From: Streptomyces venezuelae | GTDB taxonomy: Bacteria > Actinomycetota > Actinomycetes > Streptomycetales > Streptomycetaceae | Assembly: GCF_008642295.1 (NCBI RefSeq) | Contig: NZ_CP029190.1 | Span: 7,461,323-7,525,322, forward strand | DNA length: 64,000 nucleotides | Direction: 5' to 3' | Shown here: positions 44,550-53,694 of the stretch, piece after piece | Numbering within the stretch: the stretch's first letter is position 1 | Layout of the letters: the number at the start of each line of letters is the position of its first letter | Program-made: the position numbers and the translations under genes | Notes under the pieces: generated by a model | Database searches by the model: none | What the model saw: only the letters and a program-made list of their open reading frames with translations | Told to the model about the DNA's origin: nothing

Positions 44550-45860
44550 ATGGCCGACCGTCACCCCAACCGGGACTTACGCACGCTGCGCGAGGACGAG
44601 TTCCAGATGTCCCGCCCCGAACTGGCCAAGGCCCTCAACGAGCAGGCCAAGAAGATGGGCGAGAACATCGGCTGCACCGCCCGACTGATCGCCGCCTGGG
44701 AAGACGGCGACGTCGCCTGCCCCCGCGCCGTCTACCGCCGCGTCCTGACCGCCTACACCGGGCGGACCATGCAGCAGCTCGGATTCCTGCTCCCCGGCCC
44801 CCGACCAGCCAGGCCCGAGAAGACGACCGGCGACGACGACGCAGCGGAAGAGGGTGGCCAGGTGAACCGCAGATCCTTCCTCCGCGACGGCGTCGGCGTC
44901 GCCCTGGCCCTGCCCTCCGCCGGCCGCGGCACAGGCCGCATCGGCGCCACCGAGGTCCGCGCCGTCACCGCCGCGGTCACCACCCTGTACGGGCACGACC
45001 ACGACCACGGCTCCGGCCCCCTACGCCAAGCCGCCAACGAAGCCCTGCACACCGCGTACTCCTGGCTCCAGTCCGGCACCTACACCGACCGCACCGGCAC
45101 CAAGCTCCGCTCCGCCACCGGCAACCTGTCCATCGCCGCAGGCTGGCTCTCCTACGACTCCGGCCGCCCCGCCGACGCCCACTCCCTCTACGGCGAAGCC
45201 CTCGCCGCAGCCCGCATCGCCGACGACCGCGCCCTCGAAGCCCACGCCTTCGGCTGCCTGTCCCTCCTGGCCAAAGCCCAAGGCCGCCCCCGCGAAGCCG
45301 TCGCCAACGCCCAGGGCGCCCAAGCCGCCGCCCGACAGCTCGGCTCACCGCGGCTGCTCGCCCTCTTCCACGCCCGCGAAGCAGGCGGCTGGGCCCTCAT
45401 GGGCGACCGGCCGGCCACCGACGCGGCCATCGTCCGCGCCCACCACCACTACGCCGCCGGACCCAGCGATGCCGACCCGGCGTGGCTGGAGTTCTTCACC
45501 CCCGCCGAACTCGCCGGCCTCGAAGCCCTCGCCCGCGCCGACCTCGGCCAGCACGAACGCGCCGCCGCCGGCGCCGAGCAAGCAGTACTCCTCCACGGCA
45601 CCGCCTTCGCCCGAAACAGGGCCTTGTACACCGCCGACATCGCGATCCAACATGCAAGTGGAGACCGGCCCGAGCCTGAAGCCGCCGCCGAAGCCGCGGG
45701 CCGCGTCCTCGCGTTCCTGCCCGATGTCCGATCCGACCGCCTGCTCCAGTCGCTTCACGGCGTCGCCGGAGCACTCCAGCGCCATGCACGCGTCCCGGCC
45801 GTCGCCGACTGGATCGAGCAGTACCGCACCATCACCACCCACCAGGGAGGCCGGGCGTGA
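44550..45860 (+). CDS. XRE-type regulator with TPR domain
   Basis: 436 residues. The HTH is at about 10-75 (EDEFQMSRPELAKALNEQAK, LIAAWEDGDVACPRAVYRRV). A linker with RRSFLRDGVGVALALPSAGR follows, then TPR-like helical pairs (AHSLYGEALAAARIADDRAL, AHAFGCLSLLAKAQGRPREA). This is the same architecture as the regulator at 33172-34566. It overlaps the GNAT gene by four bases, so they form an operon. It likely controls the divergent trio or its own operon. Confidence 0.8.
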   Translation: MADRHPNRDLRTLREDEFQMSRPELAKALNEQAKKMGENIGCTARLIAAWEDGDVACPRAVYRRVLTAYTGRTMQQLGFLLPGPRPARPEKTTGDDDAAEEGGQVNRRSFLRDGVGVALALPSAGRGTGRIGATEVRAVTAAVTTLYGHDHDHGSGPLRQAANEALHTAYSWLQSGTYTDRTGTKLRSATGNLSIAAGWLSYDSGRPADAHSLYGEALAAARIADDRALEAHAFGCLSLLAKAQGRPREAVANAQGAQAAARQLGSPRLLALFHAREAGGWALMGDRPATDAAIVRAHHHYAAGPSDADPAWLEFFTPAELAGLEALARADLGQHERAAAGAEQAVLLHGTAFARNRALYTADIAIQHASGDRPEPEAAAEAAGRVLAFLPDVRSDRLLQSLHGVAGALQRHARVPAVADWIEQYRTITTHQGGRA

Positions 45861-46423
45861 CCACCCACACCGACGACGTTGCCATCCGCACCTACGGCCC
45901 CGGCCACGTCCCCGCCCTCCTCGGCACCCTCGCCGACATCTGGGCCGACGCTCACCCCGAACTCGTTGACACCCCCGGCGGCACCACCGACGGCCTCTCC
46001 ACCGACGCCCTACGCCGCCAGATCACCGGCCACGCCCGCCGCGAAGGCTTCGTCCTCGTCACCGCCTACGCCCACGGCAGCCCCGTCGGCTTCGCCTACG
46101 CCTTCCCCGCCACCCCCGAATACTGGTACGGCCCCGACCTCCTGCCCCACATCCCCGAACACATCCGCACCGGCCGCCTCATGGGCCTATGCGAACTCGC
46201 CGTCACCCCCACCTGGCAAGGCCACGGAATCGGCACCCGCCTCCACCACCACCTCGTCACCGCCATTGCACCCCAGTGGTCCTCCCTCTTGGTCCACCCA
46301 GACAACCCCCGCGGCCGTGCCCTGTACGACCGCCTCGGCTACACCTACGCCGGCCCGTACCGAAACGAACCCGGAGGCCCCGTCTACGACCTCCTCGTGC
46401 TCCAAGTCGACAAAGCCGCCTGA
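45857..46423 (+). CDS. GNAT-family N-acetyltransferase
   Basis: 188 residues. The GTG start overlaps the regulator stop. The acetyl-CoA binding motif is LAVTPTWQGHGIGTRLHHHL (Q-x-x-G-x-G), with strands before it (GFVLVTAYAHGSPVGFAYAF) and the C-terminal N-P-x-x-x-x-L-Y motif (HPDNPRGRALYDRLGYTYAG). The full GNAT fold is present. The substrate is unknown. Coupling to the XRE-TPR regulator may mean that it modifies a signal or resistance target. Confidence 0.85.
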   Translation: MTTHTDDVAIRTYGPGHVPALLGTLADIWADAHPELVDTPGGTTDGLSTDALRRQITGHARREGFVLVTAYAHGSPVGFAYAFPATPEYWYGPDLLPHIPEHIRTGRLMGLCELAVTPTWQGHGIGTRLHHHLVTAIAPQWSSLLVHPDNPRGRALYDRLGYTYAGPYRNEPGGPVYDLLVLQVDKAA

Positions 46424-46859
46424 CCGACACACACACACACGCCAAGGCGGGCAGGGCGACGGCCGAGACGCGGCGTCGGGAGCGGCTTCGGCTTCCGCCC
46501 GCACCAGCCCAAGCACGGCAACGCCGATGCCTACCCCTGGTCCCTCGACGCCTTCGACAAGATTCACGCCCCCCGAACAGGACCTCGGCGCCGGCAAAGG
46601 TGGACGGGTCGCGGGCTCCGCCCGTGATGCAGGCAGATATCCAAGCTCTATTTCATCTACCCGAGCCATCCAGAAACCGTGCACGTCGATTCCGTCATTC
46701 TCGGGGTGCGGGGACGGCGGAGTCGATACCGTTCACTTTGCTGATGCGCTCTCCTTCAGGGACTGCGAAGCGTGCCCTTCGGCAGGCCGTACCACCTACA
46801 GGTGCGGCTCGCCCGGGGCACGCGGCAGGCCTGCCCCTGAAGGAAGGAGAGTTTGACCT
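46424..46859. other. Intergenic stretch with a gene remnant
   Basis: No intact gene. A plus-strand phrase GFGFRPHQPKHGNADAYPWS followed by LDAFDKIHA near 46480-46560 looks like a fragment of a lost coding region. The rest has no signal. A ribosome site AAGGAAGGAGAG near its end serves the small gene at 46860. Confidence 0.4.
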
Positions 46860-46985
46860 GTGAGCGCTACGCACGAACCCGAAGGTCCCGAGGAGAAGGA
46901 CCGCAGGTGGAGGAGGGTCATCGCACTGATCCCCCTGCTGACAGCCTGCGTCACTCTCGCCACGGCGATCATCGGGGGCAAGTAG
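46860..46985 (+). CDS. 41-residue single-pass membrane peptide
   Basis: The GTG at 46860 is preceded by AAGGAAGGAGAG, a strong ribosome site. The peptide begins MSATHEPEGPEEKDRRWRRV and ends IALIPLLTACVTLATAIIGG plus Lys: a charged N terminus and one membrane helix. Two terminators follow at once, so it is likely an independent expressed gene. Function unknown. Confidence 0.55.
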   Translation: MSATHEPEGPEEKDRRWRRVIALIPLLTACVTLATAIIGGK

Positions 46986-47019
46986 CCGGCCAGGGGCGGC
47001 CTTAACGCCCCTGGCCGGC
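46985..47019 (+). terminator. Hairpin terminator of the 41-residue peptide gene
   Basis: GCCGGCCAGGGGCG pairs perfectly with CGCCCCTGGCCGGC across a 7-base loop. It starts at the last base of the stop codon. Confidence 0.75.
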
Positions 47020-47029
47020 CGTTTCGGGA

Positions 47030-47061
47030 GTCCGCCACCCTTCAGGGTGGCGGACTTATTT
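47030..47061 (+). terminator. Second hairpin terminator with T-rich tail
   Basis: GTCCGCCACCC and GGGTGGCGGAC form an 11-bp stem with a TTCA loop, followed by TTATTTGT. This is close to a canonical intrinsic terminator. Confidence 0.75.
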
Positions 47062-47442
47062 GTGCCGCCCCCAGCTCTGATGCTGGTGCTTTCACCATCT
47101 CAAACTTAGGTTTCCGACCACGGGAAGCAAGTACAAAGTGGTGAATCTGCCTCCGACAGCATATGTGTAAATTAATCCTGAGGCTGAGGAACGAGTAAAA
47201 CTCTTCGGAACCGAGGTACTGATCGCCCCGGGATGGCGTACAGGCGCTCTGACGGCCGTTCAGGCCCCTTCTCGGGCCCCCACGGTACGCCTCAGCACGA
47301 ATCACGGAGCTGTCCAGGTCTGCCGGAGGCCTGGGCAACCCCAGATGAAGATCGACAGCAGTGAGTGAGGTTGGAGGTAGAACGACCGCCGGGTCAACCA
47401 CCAGCCGATTGCCATCCCGGGGGGCGGCCTGGACCAGGACGG
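47062..47442. other. Relatively AT-rich intergenic stretch
   Basis: About 380 bases, of which 47070-47230 is noticeably richer in A and T than the surroundings. A minus-strand frame is open here but reads as unlikely protein. No promoter could be fixed with certainty. Nothing else is recognisable. Confidence 0.4.
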
Positions 47443-48153
47443 CTACGGGGCGGCTTCGTAGACGACCGTGGTGGCGGGGCAGTCCTCGGCGAGTCCGAGT
47501 AGGGCGTGGCGCTCCCTATCGTCAACGGCCAGATCCCAGCGCAGCTTCGTGCCGACCCAGGTGGCGGCATACGTGCAGTGGTAGGAGCCGTCCGAAGGCA
47601 GCCACTCGGCCGGGTCCTTGTCGGCCTTGGACCGGTTAGAGGCGGCGGAGACCGCGATCAGCGTGTCCGGGCTGTTCTGGTCGTTCGCGTACGCCTCCCG
47701 CCGCCCCGCCGACCACGGAGTCTGTTCCGAGTCGTACGCCTCGGCGAGCGGGACGAAGTGGTCGACGTCGAGGCGGGCCGCGTCCGTGACCACGACATCG
47801 TCGTACGCGCTGCGCCAGGACCCGCCGGTGAGCTTGCAGCCGGTCGCGACCTGTGGCGCCACTACGGCTTCGGCGAGGATGACTTCCTTGCGGGTGTCAC
47901 AGCCGTCCCCGGCGTTGAGGCCCTTGTTCCAGTGCTTGTACAGGTCCCGCTTGTAGCCCTCGCGGTGCTCGGCGGCGACGGGAAGTCGGTCGATCGCTTC
48001 GAAGAGCGGTAGCGGAGCCCGAACCCCTGCGGGACGGGCGAGACCGGCGGCAGCCGGTGTGGCGGGTGTGGAGTGCGCGGCCGGTGCTGCGAGGACGGGA
48101 AGGGCGCAGAGGGCGAGCGCGGGCAGGCCGCGCAGCATCAGGTTCTTGATCAC
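47443..48153 (-). CDS. Secreted HNH endonuclease (DUF1524/GmrSD C-terminal type)
   Basis: 236 residues from the GTG at 48153. A signal peptide is evident (MIKNLMLRGLPALALCALPV, then AAPAAHSTPA). The nuclease core is LDVDHFVPLAEAYDSEQTPW, with the first His of the HNH motif. It is followed by AYANDQNSPDTLIAVSAASN, RSKADKDPAEWLPSDGSYHC and TYAATWVGTKLRWDL, the typical order of extracellular HNH nucleases of Streptomyces. It probably degrades nucleic acid outside the cell for nutrition or competition. Two hydrophobic cysteine-containing segments may form disulfides. Confidence 0.85.
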   Translation of the reverse strand: MIKNLMLRGLPALALCALPVLAAPAAHSTPATPAAAGLARPAGVRAPLPLFEAIDRLPVAAEHREGYKRDLYKHWNKGLNAGDGCDTRKEVILAEAVVAPQVATGCKLTGGSWRSAYDDVVVTDAARLDVDHFVPLAEAYDSEQTPWSAGRREAYANDQNSPDTLIAVSAASNRSKADKDPAEWLPSDGSYHCTYAATWVGTKLRWDLAVDDRERHALLGLAEDCPATTVVYEAAP

Positions 48154-48307
48154 ATGGGCGGGTGTAGCGGGCTCAGTCCCACCCTCGACAGGCCTTCCTC
48201 GGACAACTCACCCGCGCGGGTGCCCGCATTCACCGAAGAAACGGCCCTGCTGCCTCCGCCCAGGGACGGCAGAACCGGTACGAGGAATGACGCCGGCGCC
48301 GGGTTGG

Positions 48308-49234
48308 TCAGCGGCGCGGGTGGATAGCTTGCGCTGCTGCTAGCACCCCGCGATCGAGGGGTGCCGTCACCACCGTCGAGGGGTTGCGATCGCGCTCCAG
48401 CCGGGCTTGGAGGTCGCCGCCCCTGGGCAAGGTGACGTGCCCCAGCAGGGGCAGCCCGACCGCAGCCATGTTCGCCACCACGGCCTCCATGAATTCCGGA
48501 TCGAGGCCAGCCTGGTCTTCGTTCCACGGAGTTTCGGCTGTGACCATGCCCAGGAGGGCGACTGGGTGGTAAAGGAAGCGCAAGTGGCGATCACGCAGGA
48601 CCGCGGCGCTCTGCTCGGGCGACAGAGGAACACGCTCGGTTCGGGTATCGAGACCCTGCTTACGGGGCAGGTCCTCCCCGGTCGGGATCCCCTCGGTATG
48701 AGCCAGGACGACGAAGTCGTCGACGAGATGCTCCCGCGGGAAGTACCCCCGGCCCATCAGCACGACGACATCGAAGTGGCTCCGCCCAGTCTCCAGCGCC
48801 TCGCGCAACGGGGCATCGTTGCCGGAGGGATTGCCCGGCTCACGCTCACTCCAGGGCGTGCGCTGCTCAACGAGTTGGCCTTGTCCCTTCGCCGCACCCT
48901 GGGGCAGGAGAATGGTGCTGCGCGGACCGGGGTAAGCCTGGGCCCTGGCCTCAGCTGCCTTGCGTTCCTTCGCGCGCTTTGAATGCAGCCGAATGTCCCG
49001 CTGGTAGGGCTCGTAGCTGTGGAGCATCAGCACCCGAAGACCCTGCCGAGCCCAGGCCGCGCAGAGCTGGTACGGCAGGGTTGCCACCTCGTGGCTTTCG
49101 GTGAGGAACTGGATGACGCGCCCGCACTGCGTATCCGCGGTCCCGGATTGTCGGAGCTTCGTGTACTTCAAACCAGTCGCCTGCTGCGTCCTGCGGGCTC
49201 GGCTCTTGGCTCCGCTGGCTCCGGCCTTGGGCAT
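48308..49234 (-). CDS. ParA-like protein without a clear Walker A motif
   Basis: 308 residues from the ATG at 49234 (MPKAGASGAKSRARRTQQAT). The sequence GRVIQFLTESHEVATLPYQL followed by CAAWARQGLRVLMLHSYEPY parallels the ParA pattern of a lost nucleotide loop followed by a second strand. Later come SHFDVVVLMGRGYFPREHLV and DDFVVLAHTEGIPTGEDLPR. The usual KGGxGKT is replaced, so ATP hydrolysis is doubtful. Such degenerate ParA relatives are common on actinobacterial mobile DNA. Lies upstream of, and divergent from, the second ABC-3C operon. Role uncertain. Confidence 0.5.
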   Translation of the reverse strand: MPKAGASGAKSRARRTQQATGLKYTKLRQSGTADTQCGRVIQFLTESHEVATLPYQLCAAWARQGLRVLMLHSYEPYQRDIRLHSKRAKERKAAEARAQAYPGPRSTILLPQGAAKGQGQLVEQRTPWSEREPGNPSGNDAPLREALETGRSHFDVVVLMGRGYFPREHLVDDFVVLAHTEGIPTGEDLPRKQGLDTRTERVPLSPEQSAAVLRDRHLRFLYHPVALLGMVTAETPWNEDQAGLDPEFMEAVVANMAAVGLPLLGHVTLPRGGDLQARLERDRNPSTVVTAPLDRGVLAAAQAIHPRR

Positions 49235-49583
49235 GATCGATCTCCGCTCCAGGGCCCCCACTACCCCGCAGAGTCGATATCGCGCGGGCGTACGGTCGTG
49301 CGACGGGACCATCCCTCGGACTCAACTGCCCGGGTGTCCTTCACCTGAAGGTGGCCGGGGTGGGGGCCCAGCCACAGGCTCGCGGCGTGCGCCTCCTGCC
49401 GCAGCATGGACTCTACTGCCACGAGGGCACGAGCGGATCGAGGCGCGCGGAGCCAGGAGGCGCGTCGCTCGGGCTGGCGGACCTCAGGCCTCCTGGGCTC
49501 GCGTCACGCCATGCGCCCACCCTTATGCGGATCGTCACCCTCGTGGAATGATCGCTGAACCAGTCTGGCTTTGGGGGTGTGTG

Positions 49584-50807
49584 ATGGCAGACGGGGGCGA
49601 GCAGTACGAGGCGTCAGCGTCGGCTCTGGGGTACCTGTTCCAGTTCGCCAAGGCTCTGCACATGTGCATCGAGCAGTGGATGGCCGCCGGTGCGGACTGG
49701 AGCGTGGCGGTGGAGGCCGCGGACGACATCGAGCAGCACGTGGGCTCCGAAACTGATCTAGTGCAACTCAAGCAGCGTGCCGCGGGCGTGCGGTTGACGA
49801 ACACCTCCAAGGACCTGTGGAAGACCCTGCGGATCTGGGCGGAAGGCGCTGCGGCGGGACGCATCGACCTCGACTACACGAACCTGTACCTGCTCACCAC
49901 CGCCGAGCTCCCCAAGGCGAGTGTGGGGTTCTACCTCCAGCATCGCGACACCAATCTCCGCGATGAAGAACAGGCGCTGAAGCTGCTCTGCGACGCCGCC
50001 AAGGCTTCCAAGACCGAGAGCAAGGAGATGCAGAAGTCCTTCGCCTCCTTCCTCGGGCTGGCCACCCGTGAAGTCCCGCTTCAGCGAGCTCTGCTCGCCC
50101 GGATTGAAGTCATCGGAGGCGCCGACGACATCGACGTCGTCCGCGCATCCATGCTCCGCCTGGCCGCTGTGGCGGCCGGCCACGACGCCGCCAAGTCCTT
50201 CCTTGCCAGGCTGGAGGGCTGGTTCTACAACAGGGTGATCGAGCAGATGCGCACGCCGGGCGGCAGCCCCGTCACCGGGATCGAGTTCGACGAGGTCTTC
50301 GCCGGACTGCAACGCCAGTTCAGCTACGACAACCTGCCGATCGACCGGGACATCACCGGCATGACCGGCGACCCCGACGAGCAGGCCGACAAGACCTTCG
50401 TACGGCAGCTCGGGCTGATCGGAGTCGGCTCGGAACGCGTCGGGCAGGCGGTCAGGGACTACGTCCGAGTCTTCGCGCAGCGGTCCCGGTGGTTGAACGA
50501 GAACCTGCTTCGCCCCGGCGAGATTGGCGAGTACGAGCGCCGGCTCGTGGAGGAGTGGGAGTCACGGTTCGCGGAGATGAGGGAAGAGCTGGGCCCCGAG
50601 GCCACCGAGGAGCAGAAGAAGAAGGAGGCCAGGACCATCTACCGGTGGGTCGACCGGGAGGCCCGCTTCCAGATCCGCACCGGATGCAATGAGGTGTTCG
50701 TGCCCAAGGGCTCGTACCACATGCTGGCTGATGAGTGCCGAGTCGGCTGGCATCCAGACTTCGAGGCCCGACTGATGCAGCTCCTTGAGCCGGCCGAGGC
50801 CCACTGA
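49584..50807 (+). CDS. ABC-three-component effector/C-terminal-domain protein (system 2)
   Basis: 407 residues from the ATG at 49584 (MADGGEQYEASASALGYLFQ); GTG 49581 is an alternative. The N-terminal 120 residues include QFAKALHMCIEQWMAAGADW, VAVEAADDIEQHVGSETDLV and QLKQRA, the Asp...(E)xK-like pattern of the dsDNase-type domain of this family. The C-terminal part (NENLLRPGEIGEYERRLVEE ... CNEVFVPKGSYHMLADECRV and GWHPDFEARLMQLLE) is the C-terminal domain that defines ABC-3C proteins. The stop overlaps the next start by one base (TGATG). The effector presumably cuts invading DNA or host RNA; activity not tested. Confidence 0.8.
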   Translation: MADGGEQYEASASALGYLFQFAKALHMCIEQWMAAGADWSVAVEAADDIEQHVGSETDLVQLKQRAAGVRLTNTSKDLWKTLRIWAEGAAAGRIDLDYTNLYLLTTAELPKASVGFYLQHRDTNLRDEEQALKLLCDAAKASKTESKEMQKSFASFLGLATREVPLQRALLARIEVIGGADDIDVVRASMLRLAAVAAGHDAAKSFLARLEGWFYNRVIEQMRTPGGSPVTGIEFDEVFAGLQRQFSYDNLPIDRDITGMTGDPDEQADKTFVRQLGLIGVGSERVGQAVRDYVRVFAQRSRWLNENLLRPGEIGEYERRLVEEWESRFAEMREELGPEATEEQKKKEARTIYRWVDREARFQIRTGCNEVFVPKGSYHMLADECRVGWHPDFEARLMQLLEPAEAH

Positions 50808-51283
50808 TGGACCTGAGCCGCGAAGAACGGGCCCTGTACAACCCCGCCTTCACCGCCCTGCTGTGCACCCGGGCGGTCCAAGGCCACCAGAAGCAGTACG
50901 GCGCGCCCTGCCCGCTGACCGTCGCCGTCGTCGCCGCGGTCATGGCTCTCCAGCCCTCCATCCGGACCGCGCTCCCGGGCACCGTCAGGACCGGTCTGAT
51001 GAACTGGATCGAGACCAACGACGCCGTCCGCTTCGCCATGAGCCGCAACGCCACCCCACTCGCGGCGATGGTCCGCCCCGGCCTCCTCTTCGCTCTTCAG
51101 ACCCGCGCCCTCCATGCAACACCGGACGGGATCATCCTTGCCTCCGGAGCGACGCCCCGAGCCGTCAGAGGCGCCACCGAGCAGACCCTCGCCATCCAGA
51201 ACGCCGCCCTGTTCCTGGGCCGCTGGTTGCCCAGCACGGGCAGCCTCAGCACCGTCCTGACCCTCCTCGGAGTCAAACCGTGA
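50807..51283 (+). CDS. ABC-three-component middle component (system 2)
   Basis: 158 residues (MDLSREERALYNPAFTALLC). It is helical throughout: TRAVQGHQKQYGAPCPLTVA, AALFLGRWLPSTGSLSTVLT. It matches the small middle component of DUF3732-type ABC-3C operons by size, sequence style and position between the effector and ATPase. It is unlike the middle component of system 1, so the two systems are not copies of each other. Start and stop overlap both neighbours (TGATG and GTGA). Confidence 0.8.
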   Translation: MDLSREERALYNPAFTALLCTRAVQGHQKQYGAPCPLTVAVVAAVMALQPSIRTALPGTVRTGLMNWIETNDAVRFAMSRNATPLAAMVRPGLLFALQTRALHATPDGIILASGATPRAVRGATEQTLAIQNAALFLGRWLPSTGSLSTVLTLLGVKP

Positions 51284-53223
51284 CCTTCCAGATCCAAGCG
51301 GTCACCATCTACGGCAAGCAGCCCGGCCAGATGCGCACCGTCCCCTTCAAACCAGGCGCCCTCAACATCATCACGGGGGACTCACGCCGAGGGAAAAGCG
51401 CGCTGCTGACGATCATCGACTACTGCCTGGCCAGCAGCGACTACCCCGTCAAGGCCGGCAAGGTCCGCGACTACGTCGGCACCTACGCCGTCACCCTCAC
51501 CAAGCCCGGCCAGCAGCTCTTCGTCGCCCGCCGCGCCCCCGAAGGCAAGGCAGCGGTCAGCACCGTGCTGTGCATCCTCACGCAGGCGCCCGGCACCCCA
51601 CCGCCCGACGCGGACGAACTCCAGTTCACGACGCCCCAGGACACGGCCAAGGACATCCTCAGCAGCTTCTGCGGGATCGACACCACCGTCCGGGTCCCCG
51701 CCGTCGGCAAGAACATCCTCATCGCCCCCTCCATCCGCCACGCCCTCTTCTTCTGTTTCCAGGCCCAAAACGAGGTCGCCAACTCCAACGTCCTCTTCCA
51801 CTCCCAGGGCGAGGAGTGGAGGCCGAACACCATCCGTGGTGTCATCCCCTACTTCCTCGGCGCCGTCGACCGCGAACAGGCACTGCTTCAGAACAAACTG
51901 CGAAACCTTCGCAAAGAGCTCGCCGACCACCAAGCCGTGCTCAACGCGTCAGCGGAACTCACCGCCGCCAGCGGTCAGGCGCGAGCCCTGCTGACCGAGG
52001 CCGTCGAAGCCGGCCTCGTTCCCGCACAGCCCGGCGATCCCACAGCCGACGAGATCCTCCCGATCCTCCGCACCGCCATGGAGTACACCGGGCCTGCAGA
52101 GAGCCCAGGGGACGACGACCCGCTCGCCGAGCTTCACACCCACCGCAATGAACTGCGCCGCCTCTTCGCCCGAACGCGGGCCGAGACTGCGGACCTCAAA
52201 CAGGCCCTGACAGAGAACTCCGACTTCACCGACCAGGCAACCGAACAGCGCGCCCGGCTCGCCTCCCTGGACCTACTCAACCAAGACGCCGACACCGGCC
52301 GCGACCGCTGCCCGGTCTGCGACAGCACCGTCACCTCGGCTAACGAGACCATCACCGGAATCCTCCGTGACCTCGCCTACCTGGACGACGATCTACAGGC
52401 CATCCGCACCGACACCCCCGCCATCCGTCGCCTCATAGCCGAACGCGAACATCGCCTCCAGGAACTCCGCTCCGACCTCGCCCGCAACCAGGAGGAGATC
52501 AACGAGCTCACCACCGCACTACGCAGGACAGAGCGGGAGTCGGACGACCTGCGGAGGGGAGCCATCGTCCAGGGCCGGATCAGCCTCTACCTCGACACCG
52601 CAGCCCAACTTGCTGCTGCACCCCGAGTGCAGGACCGGCGCGAGGCTCTGCGCGAGCAGATCGCCCGACTTGAGCAACAGCTCAGCGACAGCACCCAGGA
52701 CGACCGCCTGACCAGCTTCCTGTCCTTGATCAACCAGCAGATCAGGAAGAAGGCAAGGGCGCTCGACCTTGAGTTCTCCGATTCACCGATCCGTCTCGAC
52801 GTGAACCGCCTCACAGTGATTGCTGACACGATGGGTGGCCCTGTGCACCTTAAGAACATGGGGAGCGCCGAGAACGCCCTGGGCTACCACGTATCTACCA
52901 TGCTCAGCCTCCACGAGTGGTTCGCCGAGCACCAACGCCCTGTTCCCCGCACACTGATTCTGGACCAGCCCTCGCAGGTCTACTTCCCGGAGGAAGCCAC
53001 CGGCGAGGAGGAACTTCAGTCCAGCGACCGTCAGCACTTGCTGAAGCTCTTCGAGACGCTGCAGGCAACACTTGAGGAACTCGACGGAGCGATGCAGATC
53101 ATCGTCGTCGAGCACGCCGACCTGTCCGATCCCGCGTTCAGCCGGCACGTGACGGAGCGCTGGCGCCGCAGCAACGGCTCAGCCCTGGTGCCCTCTTCCT
53201 GGATGGATCCTGAAGGCGACTAA
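51280..53223 (+). CDS. ABC-three-component SMC-like ATPase, DUF3732 type (system 2)
   Basis: 647 residues from the GTG at 51280. Walker A is GDSRRGKSALLTIIDYCLAS at about 33. A coiled-coil region runs from about 205 to 500 with a zinc-hook-like CPVCDSTVTS near 345 at its tip. The signature helix is NMGSAENALGYHVSTMLSLH near 525, Walker B is PRTLILDQPSQVYFPEEATG near 555, and the final QIIVVEHADL holds the switch histidine. DUF3732 proteins are the ATPases of one ABC-3C class. All three genes overlap, so the operon is translationally coupled. Confidence 0.9.
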   Translation: MTFQIQAVTIYGKQPGQMRTVPFKPGALNIITGDSRRGKSALLTIIDYCLASSDYPVKAGKVRDYVGTYAVTLTKPGQQLFVARRAPEGKAAVSTVLCILTQAPGTPPPDADELQFTTPQDTAKDILSSFCGIDTTVRVPAVGKNILIAPSIRHALFFCFQAQNEVANSNVLFHSQGEEWRPNTIRGVIPYFLGAVDREQALLQNKLRNLRKELADHQAVLNASAELTAASGQARALLTEAVEAGLVPAQPGDPTADEILPILRTAMEYTGPAESPGDDDPLAELHTHRNELRRLFARTRAETADLKQALTENSDFTDQATEQRARLASLDLLNQDADTGRDRCPVCDSTVTSANETITGILRDLAYLDDDLQAIRTDTPAIRRLIAEREHRLQELRSDLARNQEEINELTTALRRTERESDDLRRGAIVQGRISLYLDTAAQLAAAPRVQDRREALREQIARLEQQLSDSTQDDRLTSFLSLINQQIRKKARALDLEFSDSPIRLDVNRLTVIADTMGGPVHLKNMGSAENALGYHVSTMLSLHEWFAEHQRPVPRTLILDQPSQVYFPEEATGEEELQSSDRQHLLKLFETLQATLEELDGAMQIIVVEHADLSDPAFSRHVTERWRRSNGSALVPSSWMDPEGD

Positions 53224-53390
53224 CTGATCGTTTGAGAATGAGTTGAGCTGCGGGTCATACGCTCGGCGATCTTGGTCGGCAGGGTGTCCGGAGCGCGTGC
53301 TGATCTTGTTCCTGACGACCTGTGGGATCGGGTGGCCCCGCTGGTGCCGCCCGGTCCCCGGAGCCGGGCCCGAGGCCCTACGGCCGTTGC
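53224..53390 (+). pseudogene. IS5-family transposase N-terminal fragment
   Basis: ARADLVPDDLWDRVAPLVPP is the standard opening of IS5-type transposases (VPDDLWxRIAPLLP). It breaks off after about 35 residues. The sequence ACTGATCGTTTGAGAATGAG directly after the ABC-3C stop may be the IS end. The element is otherwise deleted up to the LuxR-type gene. Confidence 0.6.
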
Positions 53391-53396
53391 GCGCGC

Positions 53397-53648
53397 TCAC
53401 CCGTCCGGACCGCCGAGGCCGTCCTCCCGCACCCGATGCGCAAGGTCGGTCTTCGTGTACGCCGGGCGCCTCGCGTCCCGGTACTTCTCCTTGACCCGGT
53501 CGAGGTAGTACTTCGCCGTGTGGGGGCTGATGGCGGCCCGCCGCGCGGTGGCCTTCAGCGTCAGCCCGGACGCGTAGTCGCGGAGCACTTGGAGCTCCCG
53601 GGGGGCGAGCGGCTGCGGCGGCCAAGGCCGCCCTTGGATTGTCAGCAC
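53397..53648 (-). CDS. Small LuxR-type helix-turn-helix regulator
   Basis: 83 residues from the GTG at 53648. The HTH is LAPRELQVLRDYASGLTLKA and TARRAAISPHTAKYYLDRVK, a complete GerE/LuxR DNA-binding domain with SPHTAKYYL as the recognition helix. There is no receiver or ligand domain, so it is a stand-alone binding protein or a truncated one. It is divergent from the HNH gene by 47 bases and may control it. The 3' end lies against the IS5 fragment, so truncation is possible. Confidence 0.6.
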   Translation of the reverse strand: MLTIQGRPWPPQPLAPRELQVLRDYASGLTLKATARRAAISPHTAKYYLDRVKEKYRDARRPAYTKTDLAHRVREDGLGGPDG

Positions 53649-53694
53649 CCTGGCTTACGATCCCGCCTAGCCAGCTACAGGCAGGAGGGGTGCA

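Noticed and set aside
43997..45679. Plus-strand frame of 560 codons
   Set aside because: It overlaps the XRE-TPR gene in another frame and is Arg/Pro-rich without motifs.
47042..47401. Minus-strand frame of 119 codons in the AT-rich stretch
   Set aside because: No ribosome site, no family, and it runs into the terminator of the small peptide gene.
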